From Chrysomallon squamiferum (Eukaryota > Mollusca > Gastropoda > Neomphalida > Peltospiridae): a stretch of DNA of 64,000 nt. Below are positions 35,267-47,470 of the stretch, piece by piece (position 1 is the first letter of the stretch; every line of letters begins with the position of its first letter). Under the pieces are notes generated by a model. That model saw nothing but the letters and a program-made list of their open reading frames with translations, was not told the origin of the DNA and ran no database searches. A program made the translations under genes and the position numbers. The stretch covers positions 4,938,867-5,002,866 of the forward strand of contig CM022666.1 of the NCBI GenBank assembly GCA_012295275.1, read 5' to 3'.

Positions 35267-35643
35267 AAGATACATTGAACAATCCTAGTGTAACGTTTAT
35301 CAAAAGAGCCAAGAGGGCTGAGTTATTAGAATTGCAAATATTCATAACAAACATTTCAACTGCCCAGTCAAACAAGATAGAGCAAACCAGAGAAATTTTA
35401 ACAGAGGCTTTGTTTGGCGATTCTGTAGATAACTAGAGTAGGGGGAGTAACTCCGAGTGTGGCAGAATCAGTGCAATTAGAGGAAGGGAAATTAGCCTTC
35501 CAACATGCATTAGAGCTTAAAAAACTAGAGTATGAAAGTGACAGAGAAAAAAGAAAAGAAAACGAAAGACAGAGACACAGAGACAGAGAGAGAAACAGAG
35601 AGAGAGAGAGAAAACTTAAGAAACAGAAAGAGAGAGTGGTATA
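35267..35643 (+). mobile_element. gag remnant of the LTR element (longest copy)
   Basis: The first frame begins NNPSVTFIKRAKRAELLELQ and runs to a stop after FGDSVDN. The sequence then continues in another frame from about 35,459 as MAESVQLEEGKLAFQHALEL, followed by a very charged Arg/Glu coiled stretch. Charged coils of this kind are common in Gag of Ty3/gypsy-type elements. The frame break and the lack of a zinc knuckle show it is dead. The left arm has lost this part. Confidence 0.5.
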
Positions 35644-35864
35644 ATAAGGAACATTCGTCTTTATTTTTACATGTGTATCTAAGGCGTACATGAACATTAA
35701 CGACCTAGTTCATTCTAAATGTCTTTACCCTGTATCCCTCTGTGTAAATCTGCTTTCAGTCCCACAAACTCTTTATTTCGAATTCATTGTGCTGAAACAT
35801 ATTTATTAATTTAAACGTGATTATTATGGACGAGTTTCAAAGTCGTTATCAAAATTCTTTTTAG

Positions 35865-35901
35865 AAACAGAGTGAAAGTCAGACAAAAGCCGGGAAAAGT
35901 G
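35865..35901 (+). pseudogene. TNF 37-nt linker exon fossil between the LTR copies
   Basis: Acceptor TTTTTAG is intact; the donor position reads GTTACG after GAAAAGT. Mate of 12,279-12,315. Confidence 0.5.
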
Positions 35902-36019
35902 TTACGTTAACACATACACAAACACAAACACAAATATAAACATACACATTTATTCTATACATAGACACAAACACAGACACAAACACAGACAGACAAAGAA
36001 AAACCCAGAAACACACATG

Positions 36020-36260
36020 GATGACTACACTTATTTATTCCGATTACGTGTAAGATGACAAATCCGGGCTGGAACTTTACACTGTGTGATACACAGACTA
36101 CATGTTTTCCTTTTGTTGTTTATGGGTTAGTTGACACAGGAATAGAAGTTACGCTGTACTCTTTATTTAACAATAACGACAAAAGCAGTCGTAATAATAA
36201 TAACATACACAACAACTATTACTACTACTATTATAGCAATATCAACTGTTATATGTAATT
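36020..36260 (+). repeat. Interspersed repeat carrying MTNPGW-type frame (second right copy)
   Basis: Tandem relative of 33,010-33,245; starts the second copy of the roughly 2.3-3-kb unit that ends in an LTR. Confidence 0.5.
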
Positions 36261-36912
36261 TATTTACGAACAATATGCAAAAACTATACATTTAATAGCT
36301 TTGCTCATTTTATTACGTTATCTACAAAATATATAGCAAATAATTAAATACATAAGAAGAAAAAAAAACATTAACCAATAAATTCAAATAAAGCAGACGA
36401 CACTTCCTCTTAGCCAGTCAAAAATAAATGCGTGAACAGGTAGACAATACAATACGATCTTTTCAAAAGTCGCAAAATCAACGACGCCTGCCAGAAAGCG
36501 TGCCTCACAACAGGTTGTTCTGATTAGCAAGTTAATTTTTTTCATAATTTAGGTATGTAAAATGTTTTACTTATTTCATAGGTGATATATATATATTTAT
36601 ATAAAATTATAATTTCACTTAGAATTTCACTATTTCATTTGTATAATATTATGTGATATTATACCAACTTGAAAAAACTGAATATCGCGGTTAAGAAAGT
36701 CACGGAATTCAAATTTGTTACTTCAATCAGAGCTCCGCTCCTTTTATTTTTAAGCGATGAATTCAGATTGCGTTACCTCAAATGACATCCGATCTTTCAT
36801 ATTTAAGTTATGGAATTGAAATTGCGTAACTTTAATTATTACTACAATCACATCCGCTCCTTTTATTGTTTCCGCTAAGTTTTTAACTCCATGGCGTTTT
36901 TAAAACTACTGT

Positions 36913-37398
36913 TGACGTGTCAGAAAGCGTGCCTGTTGTAGACAACAGCTCGCTCTGATCAGCACGTTAATTTTATTCAAGGTTCCAGGTTCAAAGGTAA
37001 TAAACAGAGACGTAAGCGAAGAAAACAGTCAAGACGAAATATCAGTCAGGCGGGGAAACCAATATTTTGTCTTCTTTCCCCGATGACCGTACTCGTATCA
37101 TTGATAAAAATTACTTAAACGTCTGTTTTATGATTGTTTAATGTATTATTATCAAGTCACCTGTATATCATAATTAAATAATTAACGTGAACCGTAACTA
37201 CGGTTGTGTTTATTTCTCTAGTGAGTAGATAGACTTATTGATTTATATAGATTGCTGTCAATTTAGTATTTATATTCTTTGTTAGGTGGCCAGTAAAACA
37301 CAATGTTACCCTAGACTGAGTCATAATAAAACATACAAGGTGTTTCGAGATGTGAACCACGTGACAGGAACATAAAAGTTGGGGCTCTCGTCCGGGAT
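36913..37398 (+). mobile_element. LTR plus primer-binding site, inner right copy next to the TNF gene
   Basis: LTR-like 467 bp (36,913-37,379) and primer-binding site 37,380-37,398. It contains a donor-like AAAGGTAATA near 36,995. Its 3' end lies about 560 bp upstream of the TNF start codon, in the same orientation. Confidence 0.6.
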
Positions 37399-37593
37399 TT
37401 TTCAAATAATTATTTTTGGGGCTCGTTTTCTAAAATTCTTATGGAAATATTTCTTTAGATGTATTGAGTATTTTCTCAGTTTAATGACAGCTAATTTCTG
37501 TTTAAATCCACTTGAGAAAACACAACACAACAAAATAATAACGATATTAAAATAAATAAGTCAAAACGGAGAAATTATTATGGATTAAGATAC

Positions 37594-37790
37594 ATTGAAC
37601 AATCCTAGTGTAACGTTTATCAAAAGAGCCAAGAGGGCTGAGCTATTAGAATTGTAAATATTCATAACAAACATTTCAACTGCCCAGTCAAAGATGATAG
37701 AGCAAACCAGAGAAATTTTATCAGAGGCTTTGTTTGGCGATTCTGTAGATAACGAGAGTGGGGGGAGTAACTCCGAGTGTGGCAGAATCA
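37594..37790 (+). mobile_element. gag 5' fragment fused to TNF upstream intron
   Basis: Matches the start of the gag remnant at 35.27 kb up to GGCAGAATCAGT, with one internal stop. It then switches abruptly to ATAGGTGTGTG, the intron sequence that precedes other TM-exon copies (27,092). Left junction identical at about 10,490. Confidence 0.65.
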
Positions 37791-37936
37791 GTATAGGTGT
37801 GTGCATATTGAGACTGTGTACGTGTGCGTGTGTGTGTATATTTATCTTGGTATTATTTATTACTAATAACATTCTTTTCTTCTTTTCGTCATGTTTTACA
37901 GACTACTTCTGAAGGAAATAAAAGTTGTTACACAAA

Positions 37937-39846
37937 ATGGTACCAATTCGTCCTGTCATTGGCATTTCTCTTATGGTACTAAGCTTCATACTCATCATTG
38001 TCACTGTATCTGTAACATTAAAAGAATTTCTGAACAGAGAAACCAACTTGTTGTTTGACAAGGAACTGTGTGTGAAAATCTCGTGCAAACCAGGAGAAAA
38101 CTGTTGTGATGACAAATCTACGAACAGAACCAGGAACAATACCACGTATTGCTGTTACAGAGATGGAGAAAAAGTGATCAGTGAAATAATGAAAAAGGTA
38201 AATTCCATATTTAATTCTAAAAACTTATATTCCATAAATACATTAAATGAAAAAAAAAATTGTTTTCTGGAGATATGAAATTATGAAAAAGGTAAATTCT
38301 CTATAAAAATAATAAAAAGTTAAATTCACTATAAATGAAATAATAATATTTGAATTATGAAAAGGAGAAATTAATAGTGCTGAAAAATATTTATAAATTT
38401 AAAACTGATTATTGTGGACTAGTTTCAAACTGGTTATTAACATTCTTTTTAGAAACTGAGTGAAAGTCAGACAAAAGCTGAGAAAAGTGGTAAGTTAATA
38501 CAAACACATACACACACACACAGACATACGTAAAAAGACAAAGTCGCAGAAACACAGTCACACACAAAAAAAGTTATAAACATATACATATACAAACACA
38601 GACACACAAACATACAGAAAAAGACCCACACACAAACAGAAACATTCAGGCACACATATTTACATATCCACAAAAGTTTTTATAATTATGTATTTGTACG
38701 TACGTGCATATTTGAGTACAGTCTATGTATGTAAATATGTATAAGTGTAAATTTATGTGAGTGCGTGTGCGTGTCTGTTTCAGATCCAAAACTAAAGCAG
38801 ATCAGCGACGTCCCTGATCTTTTGAATTTAGATAATGAAATAAGTGTACGAATCTATGTATGTATGTATGAATCTATATATTTATACATGTATCATTAGT
38901 CTATGTGTCCGTATATATATATATATATTTCAGAACAAAAACTTAAGCAGGTCAGACAGGTCGCTTACAATCTGAATAATAAAAACAATGTGAAGACGTC
39001 AGCTCATCTACAAATGGAAGTGAATGTAACATATGACAAAAGTAAGAAAACAAATATTACTAGTAGTAGTAGTAGAATACTAGTAATAGTAGTAATAGAG
39101 TAGTAGTTGTACTAGAGTAGTAGCAGTAGTAGTAGCAGAGTTATTGTACTCTGTTAAAAGAGGTGATTTTCTAATAAATGTGGTAGTAAAATAGAAGTAA
39201 TAGTAGTAGCTGGTCTGGTAAAAGTAGTTGTAGTAGTTATCAGATAGTTATTAGTAGTGGTTAGGAAATAATAGAAGAAATTGTGATAACATTAGTATTA
39301 GCACGTTAGTAGTAAAAATATGAATGATGATACTAAAGTAGTCAATAGCAGGAGTTTGTAGTAGTTATAGAAATATATTAGTAATACTAACTACAACTGT
39401 TGAGAATTTAAAATAAAAATATTATTTAAAAATCATTTCTTCTTACAAACTTTTCAGACACACTGAAGCCTCTCATCAAATGGACATCGTCTGGTAAAAG
39501 ATCGTTTGTGAAAGGAGCTGCTGCTGTTGTCGCTGACGGGATTCAAGTCAAACACTCTGCTTACTACTTCATATACAGCAACGTTGTATTCCATGCCAAC
39601 CAACTGAGAGAGCTAGAATACGATAGGCTGTGTCACTCAATTGAAAAATATCTAAATTATGAAGTTCTCTACAGAAATCCTCAAACAACATGCAAAGTAC
39701 GAAGATATCAGGAAGGTTTTGCTGCTTCCTACATTGGAGCTGTTTACTACCTGAAAGCCAATGACACTGTAGTGGTGAGAACATCTGTTGTGAACAGAAT
39801 TTTGAGAGATCCTGAGACCACCTACTTTGGTCTGTATATGCTGTAA
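37937..39846 (+). CDS. TNF-superfamily ligand, type II membrane protein (right copy)
   Basis: Exons 37,937-38,197, 38,453-38,489, 38,934-39,041 and 39,458-39,846, all GT-AG, joining in phase to 264 residues. Introns are 255, 444 and 416 bp. Domain order matches the left copy: signal-anchor span at about residues 7-29, Cys/N-glycan stalk, charged linker, and TNF homology domain in the last exon (YYFIYSNVVF, YIGAVYYLKANDTVVV, TTYFGLYML). By hand count there are 8 residue differences from the left copy in exon 1 (mostly in the membrane span), 6 in the linker exon and 10 in the TNF exon, where the last 40 residues are identical. An optional in-frame 60-nt exon lies at 38,784-38,843. An acceptor at 37,901 implies a non-coding upstream exon. 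Confidence 0.86.
38784..38843 (+). other. Possible alternative linker exon of the right TNF gene
   Basis: After TTTCAG it encodes PKLKQISDVPDLLNLDNEI, a diverged repeat of the next exon. It has a usable GT (GTGTAC) that would keep the frame, giving a 284-residue product. The donor is weak and the left counterpart is out of frame. Confidence 0.35.
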
Positions 39847-40300
39847 AATTGTTTCGAGAGGCCTCAATTAGAAGTTGTTATATATAATTGTCTGTTTTCT
39901 GGACAGATTCGTGAGCTTTCCATCCATATACGTGCTGTTCTGAACGACGTCTATGACACTTTCTGACAGGTGTTTCGTGTTTGGTGCGTGAACTCGATTT
40001 TTAAAATGTGTGTGAGTGTGTGTTAAGATTATTTATTTATTTTTCTTATTAAAAATTGTATTTTATTTGTTCAATTCATTTTATTTATAAAATTATTTAT
40101 TGACTCTTCTTTTTTAGAGTTTTGCATCTACTTTTAATAACAAACTGTATTCCTTGAAGTAACATAATTTATTATTAAGTTTATATTTATATTTGTTTTT
40201 TTCTAAAAATGATTTTATTCGTTTTTGCTTGTTTTGTGTTACATAAACAATGTTGGTATATTTAACATTTTGTATTTATTTTTATAATTCTTATATTAAT

Positions 40301-40306
40301 AATAAA
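40301..40306 (+). promoter_or_regulatory. Candidate polyadenylation signal of the right TNF gene
   Basis: AATAAA 455 bases after the stop, conserved with the left arm (7,899-7,904). Confidence 0.35.
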
Positions 40307-40369
40307 GAATTTGCTTCAATTTCCTTTAGAGGCATATGGTGTCAACCATGATTTAAAATGTTTATTTAA

Positions 40370-41120
40370 TTGTAATACATATTTCTTTATACTTGTTGTC
40401 GAAACATGTATTTGGAATAACAGTATATTAACAATGAGGTGGAGGAAGCTTTCCACCCAGAAATAGCTCGTCACAATCAGTAGTCGAAGCTTTTACCGAG
40501 TGAAAACATTATCCCTATTATTAACACACGGAATCAGAAAGTATTAATGCATTATACTGTTGTTGTTGTTGTTGAAAATGAACACAAATGACATTTTTTT
40601 TTTTTTTTTAAATTAAATCCTAGATTTAACAAAGCAATAGCTAGGTTACGAACGCCATTTGCAAATAAAAAGTTATAATCTTATTTTTAAAAAAATAATA
40701 ATATTTATTAAAGTGTGTGTGTGTGTTGTCTTAAGTTACATAATTTATTATCAAAAGATATAATAATAATCAAATATGAATTTATATTTATATTTTTAGT
40801 TTTCTAATAAAGATTTAATTCGATTTAATTCGTTTTTGTTTGTTTTGGTATTTTTAAATAATTGTTTGTATAATTAAGATTTTGAATTCATTATTTTAAT
40901 TCTTTCATCAATAAAACATTATGCTATTGGAATATGGTTTAATATGGTTTTTATAACTGTAATAAGTTTCTTTATACTTGTTGTCGATACATGTATTTTG
41001 AATAACAGTATATTATCAATGAGGCGGAGGGAGTCACATTAAACATTTTGGAGAATAAATATTTCTTCAAGATCTGAGCTTTCTACCCAGAAATAGCTCG
41101 TCACAATCAGTAGTCGAAAC
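40370..41120. repeat. Duplicated 3'-flank block downstream of the right TNF gene
   Basis: Two copies of the block with GTCACAATCAGTAGTCGAAG; mate of 7,062-8,060. Nothing coding. Confidence 0.6.
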
Positions 41121-41525
41121 TTTTATAATGGACGTACTTGTACACTGGATATTGTTTGTATGGTGGATGCTCTAGTACAGTTAATATTCTATGTAAAATA
41201 GGCGTTCTTCTGCAGTCGATGTTCTACAGTCTATGTCCTATGTAAAAAGATGATCTTGTACAGAAGTTCTATGTACACTCTAGAACAGTAGCTGTTCTGT
41301 GTACAGTGAATGGTCTTGTATGGTAGAAATTCTGTACACAATGGATGGTCTATTGAAGATTTTCTGTGTAAAAAGATGTTTTTTTACAGCTGATATTCTA
41401 TACATGTACACCGATGGACGGTGTAAATATGATTAATGTTAAATGGTCAATGATAATGAATAGTCCATTCATAATGGCTACGTAATGTATGTACTACTGA
41501 TGGTCTGTGTTCAGTAAATCTGGGG
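41110..41525. repeat. Short-period minisatellite (right, second copy)
   Basis: TGTACAGT/GATGTTCT words; mate of 6,640-7,060. Confidence 0.65.
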
Positions 41526-42450
41526 TATTTAAGTGTCCGTGACAGAAAAATCTTGCCTCTAGAAATCGCAAAGGATGTTGAAAATAAAAGTTTTAAGAAT
41601 TTTGCGGGCGCAATTCTGTTTTGAATGAATATTTTTATCGAAAGATAAGATTTTAAACATGTCATTTCTACAGAAATCACATTTAATGGTGGAGTGACAT
41701 TGTGTAATAAAATACCTGATTAACAGTCAGGTTACGTTTTTCTTTCTCTGTTTCTCTTCGTGCACGTACATCACATGTACTTGACGTAGTCTAGTTTCTA
41801 TCATAAAATCCAAAAAAGCTCTGAATAAGGTCATACAATTAGCTGTGAAGATTAACTAAAGTGACATAATAGTACGTACGTGTGTATAAAATGACTTTGT
41901 AGTGTTCCACTATGCACGTTTACGTTATCATTCTTGTTATCCGTTGTATTGCGTCATTGACTGATCTGCGCATGTCAGTGTCTATTCTAGGTCACAGCAA
42001 GGATTCAAGAAAGCTAAAGTTACACCACATAATGGTTCACCTTTCTTCTTCTTGATATACTGATTACTTACTGTAATTCGAGGCGAAAATATTAGTTTTC
42101 CTACAAACTTCTTAACAACACTTCTGTTTATATGTTTTTCCATGGATGTCTTCTAGCGCATCAGCATCTAATAGTAGTATTATATCAATTAGTAAAATTT
42201 ACCGAACACGTGAACAGAAGTAACACTATACATTAAAGGCAACAATAACAACAACCACAAGAACAGATTTATTTTATTTATAACAATAATGATTAATTTA
42301 TACTTTCAGGATCTGTCTATTAGTAATACGGTTGACATAACAACATTATCTGTTCAACTTCAACAATACGAAAATATAATAACTATTTTTATTTAATTTA
42401 ACAATGTTTATATATTTATAAAATGTAATGTATGTGTATGTGTACATACA

Positions 42451-42575
42451 GTGTCACTGATTTTCAGGTAGTCAACAGCTCAGATGAAGGAAGCAACAAA
42501 ATTTTCTTGGTGTCTTCGTACTAAAGAATAATAAGCTAAAATTATCTGTGAATATTCAAAGCCTGAACAAACATA
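42451..42575 (-). pseudogene. TNF-domain second-half exon fragment (right outer)
   Basis: Mate of 5,590-5,716 on the minus strand; small indels in the flank. Confidence 0.55.
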
Positions 42576-42965
42576 AAAAAAAAATCCCCTCAGTGGTAAT
42601 ATCTATTAAACAAAATCTGAACACATTCATAATCTAATAAGAAAGATTTGTGAGAACAAAAATCCATTGGGGTTTGTCGTCACTAAGGAAACTTTATACA
42701 CCAGACTTCGTCTAAAACAATAAGTAAATAAAAATGAGTTTCAAAGTAAAATAAATAAATAAGAAATTTCAGAAAAACATATTTATATATACAGTCTGTG
42801 AAACCAGTATTTACATGTATTTTCTGAAATTTTCAGTATATTTCACGTTCACATGTACGTGTGTTTGTGAAAGCGTACATGCATGCATTCATAAAACGCT
42901 GGTATAAAAATTAACGACGCGAGTATGAAGTCAGAGGCAGCCTAATTCAGGTAAGTATGTGAATA

Positions 42966-43684
42966 CAGCGGTACCTCGAGTTACGAGTGCTCCAACTTAC
43001 GAGTTTTCAGAGTTAATAGATTGTTGCTTTGACTCACGAGCCACAATCCGAGTTACGAGTTATTTGGCGCAACGAACAATACAACATCCCGTGTTTCATT
43101 CGTTTGCTTCACGTGGTTACCTCGCCGTGGAAACATCTCTACTGTGTTATGGTCGCGTTTTGTGGAGTATTTTGTCAAATTTCCATAGATCCTCAGAAAG
43201 TGAGTGCAAAAGACAGTGCTGAGAAGAAGAAACGGATGATGTCCATTGAATTAAAGCATGAAATCATAGAAAAACATGAGCGAGGTCTCCGTATAGTCAA
43301 CATGGCTAGGCAGTACGAGCGTAGTACTTTTATTATACGTACCATACTAAAGCAGTAGGAGTTGATAAAGGCTACAACTCCAGCCAAAGGTGTTAAAATA
43401 ATTTCTAAGCTGCGGATCTCTGTCCATGGAAAGATGGAGAAACCCTTACAAAACCAATTTATTTCTTTGCATTCTCTTTTGTTTTATTTTTATATTTGTC
43501 ATTTATACATTCATTTTTCTTTTTTAAAAACACATTACAAAAAACTGGGGTGGTTTGTGGGCCTGGAACGGATTAATGGTATTTCAATTAATTTCATTTG
43601 AGATAACTGATTTGATATACGAGTACATTTGAGTTACAAGCTCGGTCACGGAACGAATTGAACTCGTAAGTCAAGATACCACTG
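42966..43684 (+). mobile_element. Non-autonomous Tigger/pogo-type DNA transposon (right copy)
   Basis: TA-flanked, starts CAGCGGTACCTCGAGTTACG and ends GATACCACTG. The inner frame KKKRMMSIELKHEIIEKHER, followed by IVNMARQYERSTFIIRTILK, matches the left copy. Same insertion site in both arms. Confidence 0.75.
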
Positions 43685-43689
43685 TATTT

Positions 43690-43830
43690 CACTTGTTTCG
43701 TAGATTATATATATCTACATAAAATTATAATTTTACTTATTTCAAAGGCTATATATATTTATATACAATTACAGTTGTACTTATTTCATAGGTTAAATAT
43801 TTTTATATAAAATTATAATTTCCTTCTTGC
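43690..43830. repeat. AT-rich satellite, short right-arm version
   Basis: Two to three units of the satellite that occupies 3,760-4,535 on the left. Confidence 0.8.
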
Positions 43831-44364
43831 TTGTATAGTTTGATGTCCGAGGGTATCGTACTTTCCGCCCTGCAAACGTAGCTTTGTTCGTTTTTAAATT
43901 TTTCAGAATAAAAACACATTTTACTGATTTAATTAAATCACCAAAATCAATCGAGTGCGAACTGTTTTCTACCTTCTTAGAAAAAAAATAAGATGATTTG
44001 GCGGTAGCGATTGTAAAAAGCCATCATCGCCTTGGGCTGTCACGTGATCAAAATACTGCCACTTGGTTGGATATTTACTCCACTTCGGGGCACTGAATGT
44101 TTATTGCGCGTTTTGACACATTATGTTACCTCGAGCTGTTTTTCTCTTACTTTTATAAATTGTTTTCATTCTTAGAAAGTTATATCTTTGATTGCAAGTC
44201 TACCGTCACACTCTTCCCTATACATTTGTGTTAAGAAAAAAAAAAAAAACTTCTTTATTTTTATTATTATTATTATTTTTTAAATTTCCATGTCTTTCCA
44301 GTGATATAAATAATTTCTGATGAAAAACTCTCCTCTTTACATTCTTCAGCAATTGGAGACAAAC

Positions 44365-44450
44365 TTTGTGGTATCACGTGTCCAAGGTTTACATCAGGAG
44401 GATTATCTGTTGCATTAGACATCGCTGTGCTGTCATATTGGATTTCAGTG
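44365..44450 (+). other. Putative non-coding 5' exon of the outer TNF-like copy
   Basis: Matches 26,672-26,757 and ends TTTCAGTG before donor GTGAGTATT. It lies about 550 bp upstream of the TM-exon copy at 44,997. Confidence 0.4.
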
Positions 44451-44600
44451 GTGAGTATTTGTACACAGTGGTTTACATGTCATTCACTGAAAATTGAAAA
44501 ATCAGGCCTCGCATTTTATAACGGGTAATTAAGATTTTCGTAATAGAAACTTTTGTTATTTTTATCTGCGTTGTTTTTCTTTTCCTTTTTTTTTTCTTTT

Positions 44601-44631
<31 letters not shown>

Positions 44632-44996
44632 GGAACATCACATTGGAAAATTATCGATGTAAATATATCTTGGTATTACTTATTTTAATTTTTTTTCTTT
44701 GAAGGATGTTATGTAGAAATGTGTGTAGATGTGTATTATATTGTGTGTGAATTTATCTTGCTAATATTTATTATTTTATTTATTTAACTATATTTTAAAA
44801 GTTTTATATTTATGTGTATGTACATGTGTATATTATTTTTTTTTTTTGCTGACAGAATGTTATATATAAGTGTGTATATTGTATATATGTGCGTGTGCGT
44901 GTGTGTATTTATCTGAGTATTATTTATTAAAATAAATTTTTCTTTTGGTCACATTTTACACACTTCTTCTAAAGGAATTAAAAGTTGTTACACAAA

Positions 44997-45181
44997 ATGA
45001 TACCAATTCGTCCAGTCATTGTCATTTCTCTTATGATGTTAAACTTGATACTCATCAGTTTCATTGTATCTGTAACATTAAACGAATTTCTGAATAGAGA
45101 AACCAACTTGTTGTTTGAGCAGGAATTGTGTATTGCTGTTACAGTGCATGAGAAAAAGTGATCAGTGAAATTATGGAAAAG
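44997..45181 (+). pseudogene. TNF-ligand transmembrane-exon copy, stalk deleted (right outer)
   Basis: MIPIRPVIVISLMMLNLILI, membrane span, NEFLNRETNLLFEQELC and then an early stop after the 76-nt deletion. The acceptor is damaged (TTTTACAC); the donor is kept. Mate of 2,829-3,013. Confidence 0.8.
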
Positions 45182-45753
45182 GTAAATTCTGTTTTAACTT
45201 CTAAAAAAAACCCCAAAAAAACAACAACATAAATACACTAAATGAAATAAGTTTTATGTCAATATGAAATTAACAAAGAGGTAAATTCTATATAAAAATA
45301 TTAAAAAGTTAAATTCATTATGAATTAAATGAAAGGAAAAAAAAATGCAACAAATCCATATACGTTTAATAATATTTGAATTATGAAAAGTTAAAATTAA
45401 TTGTGCTGAAAAATATTTTAAACTCTGTTATTTTGTTTGTTTCACACTGAATCTACCCGATTATTTGTCCTGTGGGAAATAAACCAGGATAAAAAAAACG
45501 ACCCTCATTAAAACTGAAATTTATTTAGTTATTTTTCAAAACTTTTCTATTGCGCCTCCTGAAATCAGCGCCCTAGGCATCGGCCTAGTTTGCCTGTATG
45601 GTAGCACCAGTCCTAATTGCGTTTACGTGAGAACTCAGACTGTAATTGTACATATCTGTGTGTTTAACAACCTTAAAAACACTACTTGAAGTAATATGTT
45701 TTCTTGTATTTGTTTAAATTTTAATTATCTGTTTTTACAATTTACTTTCAAAG

Positions 45754-46442
45754 GACGGAGAGACCAGACATTGTAGAAAACCAACTTGACGCTTTACTCA
45801 CTGCAGCCAGGCGCATCGTCATGGATACAGCTCAAATTGTTGTTGTATTTTTGTCCATTGTGGTGCTCAAGGAACTGTTTGGTTCGGTTTTATGGATCTA
45901 CATAAGAAGGTAAATTATTTCTGTCTAAGATGGTGTCTCGAATATTCTTTTCTTTTAATTTCAGTTGTAAATAATATCTCTTTTCACAATATAACAGATA
46001 TCTGCAATGATAAATATATAAATATTATTCTGCTCAGTTTTAAGTAAATTGATGTTGATTATTATTATTATTATTATTATTTATTTTACTATTATTATTG
46101 TTGTTGATTTAATTATTTTATTTATTTATTTAATTATTTATTTGGTTTCTGATCATTAAATAGTTACTTTATTGTTATTATTATTAGTTAAACTATTGAT
46201 TTTTAAATTAATTAATCAACATTTGTTGTGTATCGTTTTATTTATTTAATTTACTGTTGTTATTATTTAATTCCTTATCCTTATTAATTATTAATTAATA
46301 AATGATATATAAATATTTTTAATTTCTTTCATATATATATATGTTAACTAAACTTACCCCATGAAATTAATTCATTTCTTTACTTTCTCTCTTTTCATCT
46401 TTTAACAGATCTGGTTTTGTCAGGCTAAGAATAATTTTTTAA
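45754..46442 (+). pseudogene. Exons C and D of an unidentified membrane-protein gene (right outer copy)
   Basis: Exon C 45,754-45,909 (ERPDIVENQLDALLTAARRI, then a membrane span and IYIRR) has no internal stop. Exon D 46,409-46,442 continues in phase but stops after ten codons. The acceptor of C is TTTCAAAG, weaker than on the left. Confidence 0.5.
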
Positions 46443-46706
46443 ACCAGCGAGGATCAGACAATGAAAGATTCATGAAAAGAAATTTACTTAAAACCTAAAA
46501 AACATTACATTCTAATATTTCCTTCAGGACATATCAGGAAATACACACAACTGAAAAATCTCATTTGATATTAATTGTTTTATATTCACAGTGACATCAG
46601 ATTCTGTGATATATTATGTTCGTATGTGTACAGAGATTTGTTTTCATAATCTATAAGATAAATGAGGAATTTAGTTGTGTCAGAAGAAGACTTTTCATTT
46701 CAGTAA

Positions 46707-46758
<52 letters not shown>
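46707..46758. repeat. (AAT)n microsatellite
   Basis: Mate of 1,242-1,299. Confidence 0.95.
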
Positions 46759-46989
46759 GAATGAAAATAAATGTGGATCATAACTAAACACAAAGACTGT
46801 CATGGCCATTAATCTACATCATCATTCAAAATTTCATTGTCAGCATCATCATTCAAAATTGTATTGTTAACATCATCATTCAAAGTTTTACTGTCAGCCT
46901 CATCATCCAGAATATTATTAACAAAATAATCAATGAAAATCATCATTCATCTTCATGTTTTATTTACTATTATTTTAGGTTTTACTCAC

Positions 46990-47470
46990 GTTATACGATG
47001 GATGTTCTTGTACAACATATGTTCTATGTACAGTGGATATTCTTGTATACTGGATGTTCTTTGTGCAGTAGATGCTCTAATGTTCTAAGTACAGTAGGCG
47101 TTGTTCTGCAGTGGATATTCTGTATACAGTGAATGTTCTTCAGTCGATTTCCTGTGTAAAAAGATGATCTTGTACAGATGTTCTGTGTACAGTGCACATT
47201 GGATGCTCAAGTACAGTATATGTTCAGTGTACAGTGAATGTTCTGTACAAAATGCATGTTTTGCTGTAGCTGTTCTGTGTGAAAAGATGTTTTTGTACAG
47301 TTGATATTCTAAACATGTACATCTGTGGATGTTGTAAATATAATTAATGTTAAATGATAATGAATACTCCGTGCGTAATGGCTTTTCTTTGTACAGTGAA
47401 TATGTAATGTATGTACTATTCATGGTCTGTGTTCTGTAAATCTGTACAGTGGATGTTCTACAAACACTGA
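46990..47470. repeat. Short-period minisatellite, right outer copy
   Basis: Mate of 540-1,010; produces a Cys/Ser/Tyr-rich frame of no likely function. Confidence 0.7.

Noticed and set aside
37694-37912. 72-codon frame extending gag into the TNF upstream intron
   Set aside because: It crosses the LTR-intron junction and ends before the TNF exon; a chance fusion frame.
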